A stretch of DNA of 64,000 nt from Deinococcus seoulensis (GCF_014648115.1 NZ_BMQM01000005.1:62001-126000), one strand, 5' to 3'; counted from the stretch's first letter, positions 22,792 to 34,352 are shown. Notes: generated by a model not told the origin, from the letters alone. Program-made: numbers and translations.

Positions 22792-25422
22792 GTGACTCCA
22801 CTTGCTGCTTTTTCTGCCGTTCACGCGACCCTGAGTGATCTGCTGCGCGTGCATGCGCCGCAGGCGACGCTGCTGGCTTCCCTGGGTGACGAGGTGCTGC
22901 GCGTGCGGGCCGACGCGGCGGCCGTGTCGGTCGGGCCGGACCTCGTGCCGCCCGACGAGTGGTTCGACCGGGGCGAGATGACGTGGCTCACGCGGGACGG
23001 AGCGCTGCTGGGCCTGCTGTGGGCCGAGTCGGGCGTGATTCCCGAGGCGGCGGTGCAGGTGCTGACCATGCTGCTGGCCGCCGCGCGCGTGGACGGCACG
23101 AACCGCGAGACGGAGGTGCTGGTCACGCAACTGCCGGTGGCGACGGCGTGGCTGACGTCGGAACTGGCGTTCCGGAAGGTCAGCCGGCCGTTCCTGGAGT
23201 TGTTCGGTCTGTCCGAGGCGCAGGTGGTGGGTCACGGGGTGCAGGAGGTCTTCGCGGGCCGCCCGGCGTTCCTGGAGGTGCTGTCGCAGGCGGGCGCGGG
23301 CCGGTCGGTGCGCCTGCCGGACGAGCAGGTGCGCCGCGCGGGCGGGCTGGTGTGGGTGCGCGGCGAGGCCCGCCCGTACTACGGGGGGTCCGTGGCGGGC
23401 GTCATGCTGACCCTGCAGGACGTGACGGGCGAGTACGAGCGGGCCGCGCGGGTGTCGGCGCTGCTGGATACCGACACGCCGTCGGCGCTGCTGTCAGAGT
23501 CGGGGGCGGTGTTGCAGGCCAGTCACGGGCTGCTGGAACTGCTTCCGGCGGCGTCGCCGGTCGTGACGGGCGCGCCGCTGTGGGCGTGGCCGTGCTTCGC
23601 GCACGTGCCGTCCGACACGGTGCGGGATCTGGTGCGGCTGGCCGCGACGGGCGGCGCGGCCCGCGCGGACGTGGAATTGCAGGGGGGCGGCACCCTGACC
23701 CTCAGCGTGCGCCGCACGACCGAGGAGGGCCTGCTGGTCGCCGAGGGCGCGGCGGGCAGCCGGGACGGGCGGGCGCCGCTGGGCGTGATGACGCAGGTGC
23801 TGGCCCTCTCCGAGGACGCCACGATCCTGGTCGATCACCTGGGCCGCGCGCAACTGGTCAGTGAGCGGGCGTCGGCGCTGCTGGGCGTGGAGGCCGCGCG
23901 GCTGGTGGGGCTGGGCGTGTCGCGGGTGCTGGGTGAACTGGGCGTGCGGATGTTCACGCCCGAGGGCGACCCGCTGGTCGTGCCGGAATGGAAGGACGTG
24001 ACCCTGCCCTTCCGCCGGGAGGTGCTGCTGGCGCTGCCGGACGGCACGGTGCGGCAGATGGAACTGCGCGCCACGGGCGTGGGCGGCGAGGCGGGCGGGG
24101 CGCGCGGCAGCGTGCTGCTGACCCTGAGGGACCTGACGGCGCTGCGCCGCGCGCAGGCGAAGATCCGGCACGACGCGCGGCACGATTCCCTGACGGGTCT
24201 GCTGAACCGCACGGGCCTGCGCGAGGCGCTGAACGCCGTTCCGGAGGCCGGGACGGTCGTGTGCCTGGACATCGACGGGTTCGGGGCGCTGAACGCCGCG
24301 CTGGGCCGTACCGGCTGCGACCGCCTGCTGATTCAGGTGGCGGCCCGCCTGAACGACATGGCGAACGAGCAGCGCGGACTGGCAGCCAGACTGGCCGACG
24401 ATTCCTTCGCGGTGACGCTGCCCGGCGTGGACGCGGCGGGCGCGGCCGGGCGGGTGCGGGCCACGTTGCAGCAGGTGCCGCTGCGGGTGGGTCAGCGGGA
24501 CGTGGCGGTCAGCGTGGCGCTGGGTGTCGCGGCCCTGAAGGCGGGCGCGCCGGGCGACGCGGCCCTCGGGGACGCCGAGGTGGCCATGCAGCACGCCAAA
24601 CGCCAGGGCCGCGATCAGGTCAGCGTGTTCAACCCGGACCTGCGCGAGCAGGTGGCCCGCGCCTTCGAACTGGAAGAGGCGCTGCGCGGCGCGGTCGAGG
24701 GCGAGCAGTTCACGCTGCTGTACCAGCCGGCCATCTCGCTGCGCGAGGGCCGGGCGGTGAGTGCCGAGGCGCTGCTGCGCTGGAACCACCCGACGCTGGG
24801 CATGCTGAGCCCCAACCGCTTTCTGGACCTGGCGAGCCGCAGCGACCTGATCACCAGCATCAGCGAGTGGGTGGTGCAGGAGGCCGTGCTGGGCCGCTCG
24901 GCGGTACGCGCGGCCCTGCCGGAACGCTTCGCGGACTGGACGGTCAGCGTGAACCTGGGCCTGGAGGAACTGCGCCGCAGCAGTGGCCTGCGCCGCCTGC
25001 TGCCGCTGCTGTCCGCCGAGGGCGCACCGGACATCGAGGTGGCCGCCGGGAGCCTGCTCGATCACAGTCAGGAGACGCTGGGCCTGCTGGAGCAACTGCG
25101 GTCCCTGGGCGCGCGCCTGAGCGTGGACGACTTCGGGGACGGCGCGAGCAGCCTCGCCTCGCTGACGCGCTTCCCGCTGAGTGCCGTGAAACTGCACCCC
25201 ACCCTGACGGCCCGCCTGCCCGGCGACGACAAGTCCCTGACGCTGGTGCAGGCCACCATCGACCTGGCGCACCGCCTGGGCCTGAACGTGGTGGCGGTGG
25301 GTGTGGAGACCCCCGATCAGCTGGACGTGCTGCGCGGCCTGGGCTGCGACGCCGCGCAGGGGTACGCGATCACGCCGCCGCTGGGTAGCGCGGAACTGCT
25401 GGACTGGCTACGCCACCACTGA
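22792..25422 (+). CDS. PAS-GGDEF-EAL protein with degenerate catalytic motifs
   Basis: About 876 residues, soluble. An N-terminal region is followed by two or three PAS-like domains (one around VATAWLTSELAFRKVSRPFL, another around LSEDATILVDHLGRAQLVSE). The GGDEF domain begins DSLTGLLNR, but the signature is replaced by LADDSF (about 24395-24412), so cyclase activity is unlikely. The EAL domain keeps AEALLRW, DDFGDG, VKLHP and AAQGY, but has IEVAAGS for ELTES and AVGVET for AEGVET, losing two catalytic glutamates, so phosphodiesterase activity is also doubtful. It may be a c-di-GMP receptor or scaffold. GTG 22792 is preferred, after GCGAGG; the frame also allows a start at 22717. Confidence 0.88.
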   Translation: MTPLAAFSAVHATLSDLLRVHAPQATLLASLGDEVLRVRADAAAVSVGPDLVPPDEWFDRGEMTWLTRDGALLGLLWAESGVIPEAAVQVLTMLLAAARVDGTNRETEVLVTQLPVATAWLTSELAFRKVSRPFLELFGLSEAQVVGHGVQEVFAGRPAFLEVLSQAGAGRSVRLPDEQVRRAGGLVWVRGEARPYYGGSVAGVMLTLQDVTGEYERAARVSALLDTDTPSALLSESGAVLQASHGLLELLPAASPVVTGAPLWAWPCFAHVPSDTVRDLVRLAATGGAARADVELQGGGTLTLSVRRTTEEGLLVAEGAAGSRDGRAPLGVMTQVLALSEDATILVDHLGRAQLVSERASALLGVEAARLVGLGVSRVLGELGVRMFTPEGDPLVVPEWKDVTLPFRREVLLALPDGTVRQMELRATGVGGEAGGARGSVLLTLRDLTALRRAQAKIRHDARHDSLTGLLNRTGLREALNAVPEAGTVVCLDIDGFGALNAALGRTGCDRLLIQVAARLNDMANEQRGLAARLADDSFAVTLPGVDAAGAAGRVRATLQQVPLRVGQRDVAVSVALGVAALKAGAPGDAALGDAEVAMQHAKRQGRDQVSVFNPDLREQVARAFELEEALRGAVEGEQFTLLYQPAISLREGRAVSAEALLRWNHPTLGMLSPNRFLDLASRSDLITSISEWVVQEAVLGRSAVRAALPERFADWTVSVNLGLEELRRSSGLRRLLPLLSAEGAPDIEVAAGSLLDHSQETLGLLEQLRSLGARLSVDDFGDGASSLASLTRFPLSAVKLHPTLTARLPGDDKSLTLVQATIDLAHRLGLNVVAVGVETPDQLDVLRGLGCDAAQGYAITPPLGSAELLDWLRHH

Positions 25423-25474
25423 TCCGGACTCGGGTTGGATGGCCTTTGCAGTCCATTCAACCCGAGTCTGGATC
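25421..25474. repeat. Short hairpin repeat, family B copy 2
   Basis: The arms GATCCGGACTCGGGTTGGATGG (approximate inverse at the right) surround CCTTTGCAG, as in copy 1 at 8187-8234. It begins on the stop codon of the PAS-GGDEF-EAL gene and probably serves as its mRNA end. Confidence 0.7.
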
Positions 25475-25631
25475 ATGAATGGTCGCTGAAGGTCTGGGCG
25501 TGTGCGCGACTGCTTTCTGGCGGGTCGGCAGTCCCTTAACGTGAAGGGGTCTGCCTGCCCGTCCATCCAGTCGCCTTCCCGGATGTCCTCCCCAGGTGTC
25601 CGCTCCTCACTCCACTGACCGAGGTACCGCC

Positions 25632-26624
25632 ATGACCAAGCCCCGCACCAAGACCGACACGGCCACTGACCTCACCACTGGCCCCACCCGCCGCGACGCC
25701 CTGCGCCTGCTCGGCACGGCCGGGGCACTGGCCGCCGCCGCGCCCCTGGCGTCTGCGCAGACGGCCGCACCTGCCCCGGCGGCCCCCACCGCCATGAACG
25801 GCAACGGCTTCTACCGCCAGAAGATCGGGGACATGACCGTCACCGTCATCAGCGACGGCACCACCCCGCTGGCCGCACTGCTGCCCACCTGGGGCGCGAA
25901 CCCGGACCGTCAGGCCGAATTCATGGCGACCCTGGCCGAGTACAGCGTGGCGGCCACCGACACCGTCAACCACTTCAACCCGGTGCTGGTCGAACTGGAC
26001 GGCAAACGCATCCTGATCGACACCGGTCGGGGCGGCGCCAACGGGCAACTCGTGGCCAACATGCGCCGCGCGGGGATCGAACCGGACACCGTCAGCGTGG
26101 TGTTCATCACGCACGGGCACGGCGACCACATCGGCGGCCTGACCACCGCCGGGAAACCCACCTTCGCGAACGCGCAGCACGTCATGGGCGAGGCCGAATT
26201 CAACTTCTGGGCCACGCAGGCCAACCCGAACGACGCCGTGAAGAACAACCTGATCGCCCTGAAAGACCAGTTCAAGCTGATTCAGCCCGGCCAGGAGATC
26301 GTGCCGGGCCTGACGACCGTCGCCACGCCCGGCCACACCTTGAACCACCTGAGCGTCCTGGCGCAGAGTGCCGGGCAGGGCATCATGATCCTGGGGGACG
26401 CCGGCGGGCACTTCCTGATCTCGCTGAAGCACAGGGGCGCGTACGTGGGGTTCGACACGAACGGCGATCAGGCCGCGCAGACCCGTCAGGAGATCTTCGA
26501 CCGGATCGTGAACGGCAAACTGTGGGTCACGGGGTACCACTTCCCGTTCCACGCCATCGGGCACCTGCGCCGCCTGGGCGAGGGTTCCTACGAGTTCGAA
26601 CCCACCGTCTGGAACTGGAGCTGA
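25632..26624 (+). CDS. Tat-exported metallo-beta-lactamase-fold hydrolase
   Basis: A 330-residue exported zinc hydrolase. The N-terminus has a twin-arginine signal (TRRDALRLLG, Arg20-Arg21) and an Ala-rich h-region ending ASAQ. The MBL signature THGHGDHIGGL supplies His161, His163, Asp165 and His166. Downstream ligands are in ATPGHTLNHLS and LGDAGGH, and the last His is in VTGYHFPFHAIGH. The layout resembles MBL hydrolases of the lactonase or alkylsulfatase-free type; the substrate is unknown. ATG 25632 starts at the Tat n-region. An intrinsic terminator follows at 26712. Confidence 0.9.
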   Translation: MTKPRTKTDTATDLTTGPTRRDALRLLGTAGALAAAAPLASAQTAAPAPAAPTAMNGNGFYRQKIGDMTVTVISDGTTPLAALLPTWGANPDRQAEFMATLAEYSVAATDTVNHFNPVLVELDGKRILIDTGRGGANGQLVANMRRAGIEPDTVSVVFITHGHGDHIGGLTTAGKPTFANAQHVMGEAEFNFWATQANPNDAVKNNLIALKDQFKLIQPGQEIVPGLTTVATPGHTLNHLSVLAQSAGQGIMILGDAGGHFLISLKHRGAYVGFDTNGDQAAQTRQEIFDRIVNGKLWVTGYHFPFHAIGHLRRLGEGSYEFEPTVWNWS

Positions 26625-26711
26625 ACCAGGGAAGAAAGTGGGAAGAAGGCAGTGGGATGCATCCTGATCGGACGCCCGCGCTGCTGACCGCCACCCACTG
26701 AGAACAGAGCA

Positions 26712-26745
26712 GGCCCGCACAGAACCAGATCCGTGCGGGCCTTTT
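26712..26745 (+). terminator. Intrinsic terminator after the MBL-fold hydrolase
   Basis: Stem GGCCCGCAC (26712-26720) pairs with GTGCGGGCC (26733-26741), followed by TTTT. It also lies downstream of the convergent M16 gene. Confidence 0.85.
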
Positions 26746-26811
26746 CCGTTGTGTCCGGCAGTGGGGGGCGGTTGGAGCCGTCCCCCACTGCCTTTCGTAC
26801 TCTCTCCCCTG

Positions 26812-29781
<2,970 letters not shown>

Positions 29782-29788
29782 GCCCCCG

Positions 29789-29794
29789 AGTCTA
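29789..29794 (-). promoter_or_regulatory. -10 box TAGACT
   Basis: On the minus strand it ends 7 nt before ATG 29781 of the M16C peptidase gene. Confidence 0.6.
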
Positions 29795-29912
29795 ATCCCG
29801 CGCCCCCGCCCGGAACGCTGGGATGCGCGACGATTCCCGCTGCCCGGCCCCCGCCGGGGCGGATGTCATGCGAATCTCTGCGAATCTCACCGCCCCGGCG
29901 GGCGGCGGCGGG

Positions 29913-29918
29913 TACACT
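29913..29918 (+). promoter_or_regulatory. -10 box TACACT
   Basis: Ends 9 nt before ATG 29928; it would drive the three-gene lipoprotein/dockerin operon. Confidence 0.58.
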
Positions 29919-29927
29919 GCGGGGCAT

Positions 29928-30962
29928 ATGGCATTTCACCGCGTGGCCGCCCGGGTGGTCCTGGCAGGTCTGTTGACCGTTCCGCTCGCGTCGTGTGGGC
30001 AGGAGATCACGGGTTCGTCCGCCAGCAGCGCGACCGACATCCTGTACTTCGCCGACAGTCCGTCCGGCATGCCGCCCCTGTACGTGAACGAGACGTACTC
30101 CGCGCCCGTCACCGTGGCGGGCGGCGCGGGACCGTACGCAGCGCGCGTGACGGGCGGCACGCTCCCGCCGGGCCTGAAACTGAGCGGCCTGACCCTGAGC
30201 GGCACGCCCACCCGGACCGGCACCTTCGCGTTCACGGTGGAGGTCACGGACGCCAACCTGAGCACAAAGAGCAAGGAGTTCCGCGTGACCGTGCAGGACC
30301 TGCCGGCCCTGAGCCTGACGCCCACGCTGCCCGGCGGCGAGATTCGCGGCAACACCCGCATTCCCGTGACGATCACCGCTCCCCGCACGGTGCGCGCCGC
30401 GCGGCTGGTGTGGGACCTCCCGGCGGGCGTGAGCGTCAGCGCCGCGCAGCCCGGCGAGTCCGGCGGCGTGCTGTTCTGGCGGCAGGACGGGCAGCGGGTG
30501 ACGGTGGACGTGGGCTTCAAGAACGTGCCCCGCAGCGGCGCGCGCGTGGCCCTGCTGACCCTGAAGGTCACGAAACCCGTGACCCTGACAGCGGCCAACC
30601 TGGGTTTCGAGGCGCGCGACGGGCAGGGCAAACTGCTGAGCGAGAAACTGACACCCGACGCACAGAAAGCCCGTGACGAGGCCGCCGCGAAGGCCAGCGC
30701 GCAGAAGGCAGCGACTGAGAAGGCGGCCGCCGAGAAGGCCGCAGGCGAGAAAGCCGCCGAGAAGGCCCCCGCTGCGCCAGCGGGTACGGCCGGGCAGGAC
30801 GGCGCGCCGGTTGCCCCGGCCACCACGGTTCCGGCAGACGTTGCTCCGGCCGGGACGCCCGCGCCGCCCGCGACCGAACCGCCGACCACGGAGCCGCCGA
30901 CCACCCAGCCGCCCACGACCGAGCCTCCGGTCACGCCGCCCGCTTCCGGGGGGCAGCCGTGA
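29928..30962 (+). CDS. Lipoprotein with Ig-like and cohesin-like regions
   Basis: A 344-residue envelope lipoprotein. The signal ends in the lipobox LASC with lipidated Cys23. Residues about 50-122 are a putative Ig domain (GGTLPPGLKLSG, LSGTPTRTGTFAFTVEVTD). Residues about 128-238 (GNTRIPVTITA, LVWDLPAGVSV, ARVALLTLKV, NLGFEARDGQGK) have the strand order and alternating pattern of cohesin modules; this is inference. Next come Lys/Ala/Glu helical repeats (about 240-285) and a Pro/Thr-rich tail. ATG 29928 has TACACT 9 nt upstream. It overlaps the next gene by 4 nt (GTGA). Confidence 0.8.
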   Translation: MAFHRVAARVVLAGLLTVPLASCGQEITGSSASSATDILYFADSPSGMPPLYVNETYSAPVTVAGGAGPYAARVTGGTLPPGLKLSGLTLSGTPTRTGTFAFTVEVTDANLSTKSKEFRVTVQDLPALSLTPTLPGGEIRGNTRIPVTITAPRTVRAARLVWDLPAGVSVSAAQPGESGGVLFWRQDGQRVTVDVGFKNVPRSGARVALLTLKVTKPVTLTAANLGFEARDGQGKLLSEKLTPDAQKARDEAAAKASAQKAATEKAAAEKAAGEKAAEKAPAAPAGTAGQDGAPVAPATTVPADVAPAGTPAPPATEPPTTEPPTTQPPTTEPPVTPPASGGQP

Positions 30963-31507
30963 AGGCCCGCGCGCTGCTGGGCCTGCTGCTGGTCCCGGCC
31001 CTGCTGCTGCCGCCGGGCGCGCAGGCCACGACCGCGCCCACGCTGACGCTGGCGCAGCAGGCGAAGAAGGCCGAGGTGATCGTGCGCGCCACGCTGGGCC
31101 AGCCGGCCGACGTGCAGGAGGGCGGCGTGACGTACGCGGCGTACCCGCTGACCGTCACGGAAACCCTGGCGGGCGACCCGGCCGGACTGCCGCAGCGGGA
31201 GGGCGTGCCCACGCTGTACTTCCTGAAGGGCGTGGCGGACCTGCCGGACCTGCGTGCCGGTCAGGACGTGATCGCGCTGCTGTACACCGCCCGGCTGGAC
31301 AGCCCGCTGGTGGGCTTCAACCAGGGGTGGTACCCGGTCGTGAACGGAGTCATCGTGAACGGCGTTCCCGTGTCCGGCGAGGCGGCGCCCGCCGTGACCC
31401 CGCCCGCCCCGGCGTCCGGCAGCCCTGCCGTGACGCCCGAGGCGGCGATCACGGACCCGGCGAAGCTGCGCGCCGCGATCCTGGCCGCGCGGGAGGCCCG
31501 TCCGTGA
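30959..31507 (+). CDS. Secreted uncharacterised protein of the dockerin operon
   Basis: A 182-residue protein with a signal peptide (MKARALLGLLL, cleavage after GAQA). The mature part starts LAQQAKKAEVIVRATLG and contains TETLAGDP, LYFLKGVADLPDLRAGQDVIAL and NQGWYPVVNG, a small beta-rich domain of a kind I have seen beside dockerin and matrixin genes but cannot name. The C-terminus is Ala/Pro-rich. Start GTG 30959 and the stop at 31507 both overlap their neighbours by 4 nt, so the three genes are translated as a coupled set. Confidence 0.72.
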   Translation: MKARALLGLLLVPALLLPPGAQATTAPTLTLAQQAKKAEVIVRATLGQPADVQEGGVTYAAYPLTVTETLAGDPAGLPQREGVPTLYFLKGVADLPDLRAGQDVIALLYTARLDSPLVGFNQGWYPVVNGVIVNGVPVSGEAAPAVTPPAPASGSPAVTPEAAITDPAKLRAAILAAREARP

Positions 31508-32043
31508 GGGGCGCCCGACTGGTCACGCTGCTGCTGGCGGCCGCCCTGACCGGCCACGCCGGGGCGGCCAGCGTGAAGCTCCGCCCGCAGGGCGAGGCGC
31601 TGACGCAGGCCGTGCGGGCGGCACTGGCGGCGATCAGCACGCCGGAACTACCGGTCACGCTGGACACCAGCGGCGGCCCGCTGCTCACGCTGGGCGGCAG
31701 CGGGACCAGCGCCGCGCCGTTCAACCCGGACGTGGCGGCTCGGGTGTTCGTCAGCGGCACGGAGCGCCGCATCGAGTTCAACCCGCGCGGTCCGCTGCCG
31801 CTGGCGGAAGCCGTGCAGACCGAACTGGCCCGCGAACTGGGCCTGAGTGCCTGGACGCCCGCCGCCGCCCGCACCGGCCTGAGCGGCGCGGACCTGAACG
31901 GCGACGGCCGCATCGACCTGACCGACCTGGCGATCCTGATGAACAACTACGGCAAGAGCACCACGACCGGCGACCTGAACCAGGACCGCCGGGTGGACGA
32001 CGCGGACCTGCGCCTGTTCAGCCAGCAGTACAACCAGCGCTGA
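31504..32043 (+). CDS. Secreted dockerin type I protein
   Basis: A 179-residue exported protein. The signal peptide MRGARLVTLLLAAALTGHAG is followed by an unassigned domain (residues about 22-118) and a dockerin with two calcium loops: D130-L-N132-G-D134 to D141 (ADLNGDGRIDLTDLAILMN) and D157-L-N159-Q-D161 to D168 (GDLNQDRRVDDADLRLF). The stretch QTELARELGL (105-114) resembles a matrixin zinc helix whose histidines have been lost; this is speculative. GTG 31504 is chosen by the signal peptide and the GTGA overlap. The dockerin partner may be the cohesin-like region of the first gene. Confidence 0.85.
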   Translation: MRGARLVTLLLAAALTGHAGAASVKLRPQGEALTQAVRAALAAISTPELPVTLDTSGGPLLTLGGSGTSAAPFNPDVAARVFVSGTERRIEFNPRGPLPLAEAVQTELARELGLSAWTPAAARTGLSGADLNGDGRIDLTDLAILMNNYGKSTTTGDLNQDRRVDDADLRLFSQQYNQR

Positions 32044-32119
32044 CCGGGAAAACGCTGAACAGGGCGCACTGACTGGCCGGAGGGGCGGCGCGCTACAGAC
32101 CACGCGCTGCCCGCCCTGC

Positions 32120-32125
32120 TACGCT
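32120..32125 (+). promoter_or_regulatory. -10 box TACGCT
   Basis: Ends 7 nt before ATG 32133 of the small S4 gene. Confidence 0.52.
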
Positions 32126-32132
32126 GCCCGGC

Positions 32133-32351
32133 ATGACCGATTCCAGTTACTCTCCCTACGATCCGGACACCATCGACCTGCAGGACTTCCTGAAGATGCG
32201 CGGGCTGGTCGAGACGGGCGGCGAGGCCAAGTTCCGCGTGCAGGGCGGCGAGGTCCGCCTGAACGGGCAGATCGAGACCCGCCGCCGCCGCAAACTGCGC
32301 CGGGGCGACATTGTCGAGTACGCCGGGCAGCGCGTCACGGTGGACTGGTAA
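32133..32351 (+). CDS. Small S4-domain RNA-binding protein (YbcJ-like)
   Basis: A 72-residue protein made almost wholly of an S4 domain: TIDLQDFLKMRGLVETGGEAK, then EVRLNGQIETRRRRKLRRGD and a final strand. It matches the YbcJ/YaaA type of stand-alone S4 protein expected to bind structured RNA or ribosomes. A TACGCT box lies 7 nt upstream. The DUF1684 gene starts 2 nt after its stop. Confidence 0.87.
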   Translation: MTDSSYSPYDPDTIDLQDFLKMRGLVETGGEAKFRVQGGEVRLNGQIETRRRRKLRRGDIVEYAGQRVTVDW

Positions 32352-32353
32352 GC

Positions 32354-32899
32354 GTGGGTCTGTACGAGGAGGCGGTGCTGGACTTCCGGAACCGCAAGGA
32401 CCAGCATTTCGCGGCCGGGAACGGCCCGGTGGACCCGAAGTCGTTCCATGGCCTGCGGTACTTCGCGCCGGACGAGTCGTGGGCGTTCACGGTGCTGCTC
32501 GACCGCCTGCCGCAGGACGTGGCGGCGGAGTTCCCGCTGGAGACGAACACCGGCGAGACGCGCGTCATGGCCCGCTACGGGCAGGTGACGGTGCCCCTGC
32601 CGGGCGGCGAGCGGACCCTGAGCGTGTTCGCGCCGCTGGGCGACGAGCAACCGGCCCGCGTGTTCATTCCGTTCCGGGACGCCACGAGCGGCGCGGCCGA
32701 GGGCGGCACGTACGGCGCCGGCCGCTACCTGGACGCCGCGCTGGACCGGCAACTGGGCGGCGAGGGCGCGCTGGTGCGGGTGGATTTCAACCTCGCGTAC
32801 CACCCGTACTGCGCGTACGGGGACGGCTGGACCTGCCCGCTGCCCCCGCGTGAGAACTGGCTGCCGGACGCGGTCACGGCGGGCGAACGACTGCCCTGA
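32354..32899 (+). CDS. DUF1684 family protein
   Basis: A 181-residue protein. Family features are FRNRKDQHF near the N-terminus, FIPFRDATSG-AEGGTYGAGRYLDA in the middle, and the conserved VDFNLAYHPYCAYGDGWTCPLPPRENWLP near the end. The function of DUF1684 is unknown. Start GTG 32354 lies 2 nt after the S4 gene stop, so the two are an operon. It converges with the ComF gene. Confidence 0.87.
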   Translation: MGLYEEAVLDFRNRKDQHFAAGNGPVDPKSFHGLRYFAPDESWAFTVLLDRLPQDVAAEFPLETNTGETRVMARYGQVTVPLPGGERTLSVFAPLGDEQPARVFIPFRDATSGAAEGGTYGAGRYLDAALDRQLGGEGALVRVDFNLAYHPYCAYGDGWTCPLPPRENWLPDAVTAGERLP

Positions 32900-32914
32900 C
32901 CGGGGAACCGGCGC

Positions 32915-33553
32915 TCAGCGGGCGATGACGGCGGCGTACAGCTCCGTCACGCCCGCCTCTTTCAGGGTGTCCTGGCAGGCGAGCAGGGTGTTGCCGGTGG
33001 TGAACACGTCGTCGATCAGCAGGACCGGGCCGCCCGGCAGTGCGTCCGGGCGGGCGCGGAACGCGCCGTGCATGTCCTCGCGCTGCGCGGCGTGACGGCG
33101 GGCCTGCTGAGCAGTGTGGCGGGTGCGTTGCAGGCCCGGCACGCACGGCACGCCCAGCCCCGCGGCCACGGCGCGGCCCAGCAGTTCCGCCTGATTGAAA
33201 CCCCGTTGCCGCTGCCGGGCCGGGTGCAGCGGCACGGGCACGACCGCCCCCACGTTCCAGTGGGCGGGCACACCTTGCGCGAGGGCCTCGCCCAGCACGG
33301 CAGCGAGGTCGCGGGCCTCCCCGAATTTCAGGGTGCGCACCACGCGGCGGTTCACGCCCCGGTACGCGCCCAGCGTCACGAGGTGCGGGACCGGCTGGAC
33401 ACGCAGGGGACTGTGGGCCTCGACGCGGGCGTGCAGGTGGGCGCGGCAGGCGGCGCACAGTCCGGCGGCGCGGCCCAGTTGCCCGCCGCAGCCGGGGCAG
33501 GCGCGGGGTAGCAGGGCGCGCAGCGCGTCCCCGAACAGCTGCGCGGCGTTCAG
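32915..33553 (-). CDS. ComF family phosphoribosyltransferase-like protein
   Basis: About 212 residues. An N-terminal zinc finger uses Cys19, Cys22, Cys33 and Cys36 (CPGCGG and CAAC). The PRTase domain has RTLKFGEARDLA, VPVPLHPARQRQRGFNQ and the PRPP loop VLLIDDVFTTGNTL. ComF proteins are tied to DNA uptake in competent bacteria; Deinococcus is naturally competent, so this role is plausible. The start is unusual: the upstream gene ends at 33550, and the only start at the junction is CTG 33553 (CTGA overlap). A GTG about 70 nt further up, inside the upstream gene, is the alternative. Confidence 0.87.
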   Translation of the reverse strand: MNAAQLFGDALRALLPRACPGCGGQLGRAAGLCAACRAHLHARVEAHSPLRVQPVPHLVTLGAYRGVNRRVVRTLKFGEARDLAAVLGEALAQGVPAHWNVGAVVPVPLHPARQRQRGFNQAELLGRAVAAGLGVPCVPGLQRTRHTAQQARRHAAQREDMHGAFRARPDALPGGPVLLIDDVFTTGNTLLACQDTLKEAGVTELYAAVIAR

Positions 33554-34068
33554 GAACCCACCGCCTGAAGTTCGTCGATGAACAGCGGCGGCTCGTTGTC
33601 CTGAATGCGTTGCCACGCGGCGTTCAGGCCGGTCGGGTCGAGCATGGGCGCCGCCAGCGAGAAACTGGCGATGTGGTGGGCACACACGCGCCGCACGCCG
33701 CTCTCACCCAGGCGGGCGCGTTCGGCGGGGGTCAGCAGAGCGGCGAACGCGGCCGGGTCGCCCAGCGCGGGGTGGCTGCCCTCGCGGATCGCGGCGCGCA
33801 GGAACGCGGCAACCTCGGCCGGGTTCAGCCAGAAGCCGAACATCAGTTCGTCGGACAGGTCGTCCAGGCGGCGCATCTGCGCGCTGCCCATGCCCCGGCG
33901 GATCAGGGACCGCGCGAGATCCTGGCGTTCCAGGCGCAGCGCGGCGTACTGCGCCACGGTCAACTGCTCGCGGGGCGGCGCGACCCGGCCGCCCACGGCG
34001 CGGCGCAGGCGGTAGGCCAGGACGTACTCCTGGTACTCGCGCAGCAGTTCGCTGACGGGCGTGGTCAC
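33550..34068 (-). CDS. Uncharacterised helical protein upstream of ComF
   Basis: A 172-residue, mainly helical protein I do not recognise. It has VSELLREYQEYVLAYRLRR near the start, RQDLARSLIRRGMGSAQMRRLDDLSDEL in the middle, and an acidic C-terminus. No cysteine pairs or catalytic signature are seen. GTG 34068 is chosen because a TACACT box ends 6 nt upstream; the open frame beyond is not supported. It overlaps the ComF start, suggesting translational coupling and perhaps a link to DNA uptake. Confidence 0.65.
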   Translation of the reverse strand: MTTPVSELLREYQEYVLAYRLRRAVGGRVAPPREQLTVAQYAALRLERQDLARSLIRRGMGSAQMRRLDDLSDELMFGFWLNPAEVAAFLRAAIREGSHPALGDPAAFAALLTPAERARLGESGVRRVCAHHIASFSLAAPMLDPTGLNAAWQRIQDNEPPLFIDELQAVGS

Positions 34069-34074
34069 CCCTTC

Positions 34075-34080
34075 AGTGTA
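34075..34080 (-). promoter_or_regulatory. -10 box TACACT
   Basis: On the minus strand it ends 6 nt before GTG 34068; it would drive the ComF pair. Confidence 0.6.
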
Positions 34081-34352
34081 CGTGGCCGGGCGGGTCAGTT
34101 CGTGCGTTTTCACGCACGTTTGATCGGCGCGCGGCAGTCTGGACCGGTCAGGGCGACCGGCAGGGCCGCGCGGGATCACACGGAACACAGACAGGCGGGA
34201 CAAAGGACACATCCGCAGCGCTTAAGCTGTGCGTCACAACACCCTCAGCTTGCTTCCGGCTGTTTCCGTAGCCTCCGTTTCCGGCGTTCACCTGCCTCTG
34301 CCTGCCTTCCTGCTCCATTCCCCCGATCCACCCAGAGGAGAAGACCACTTCC

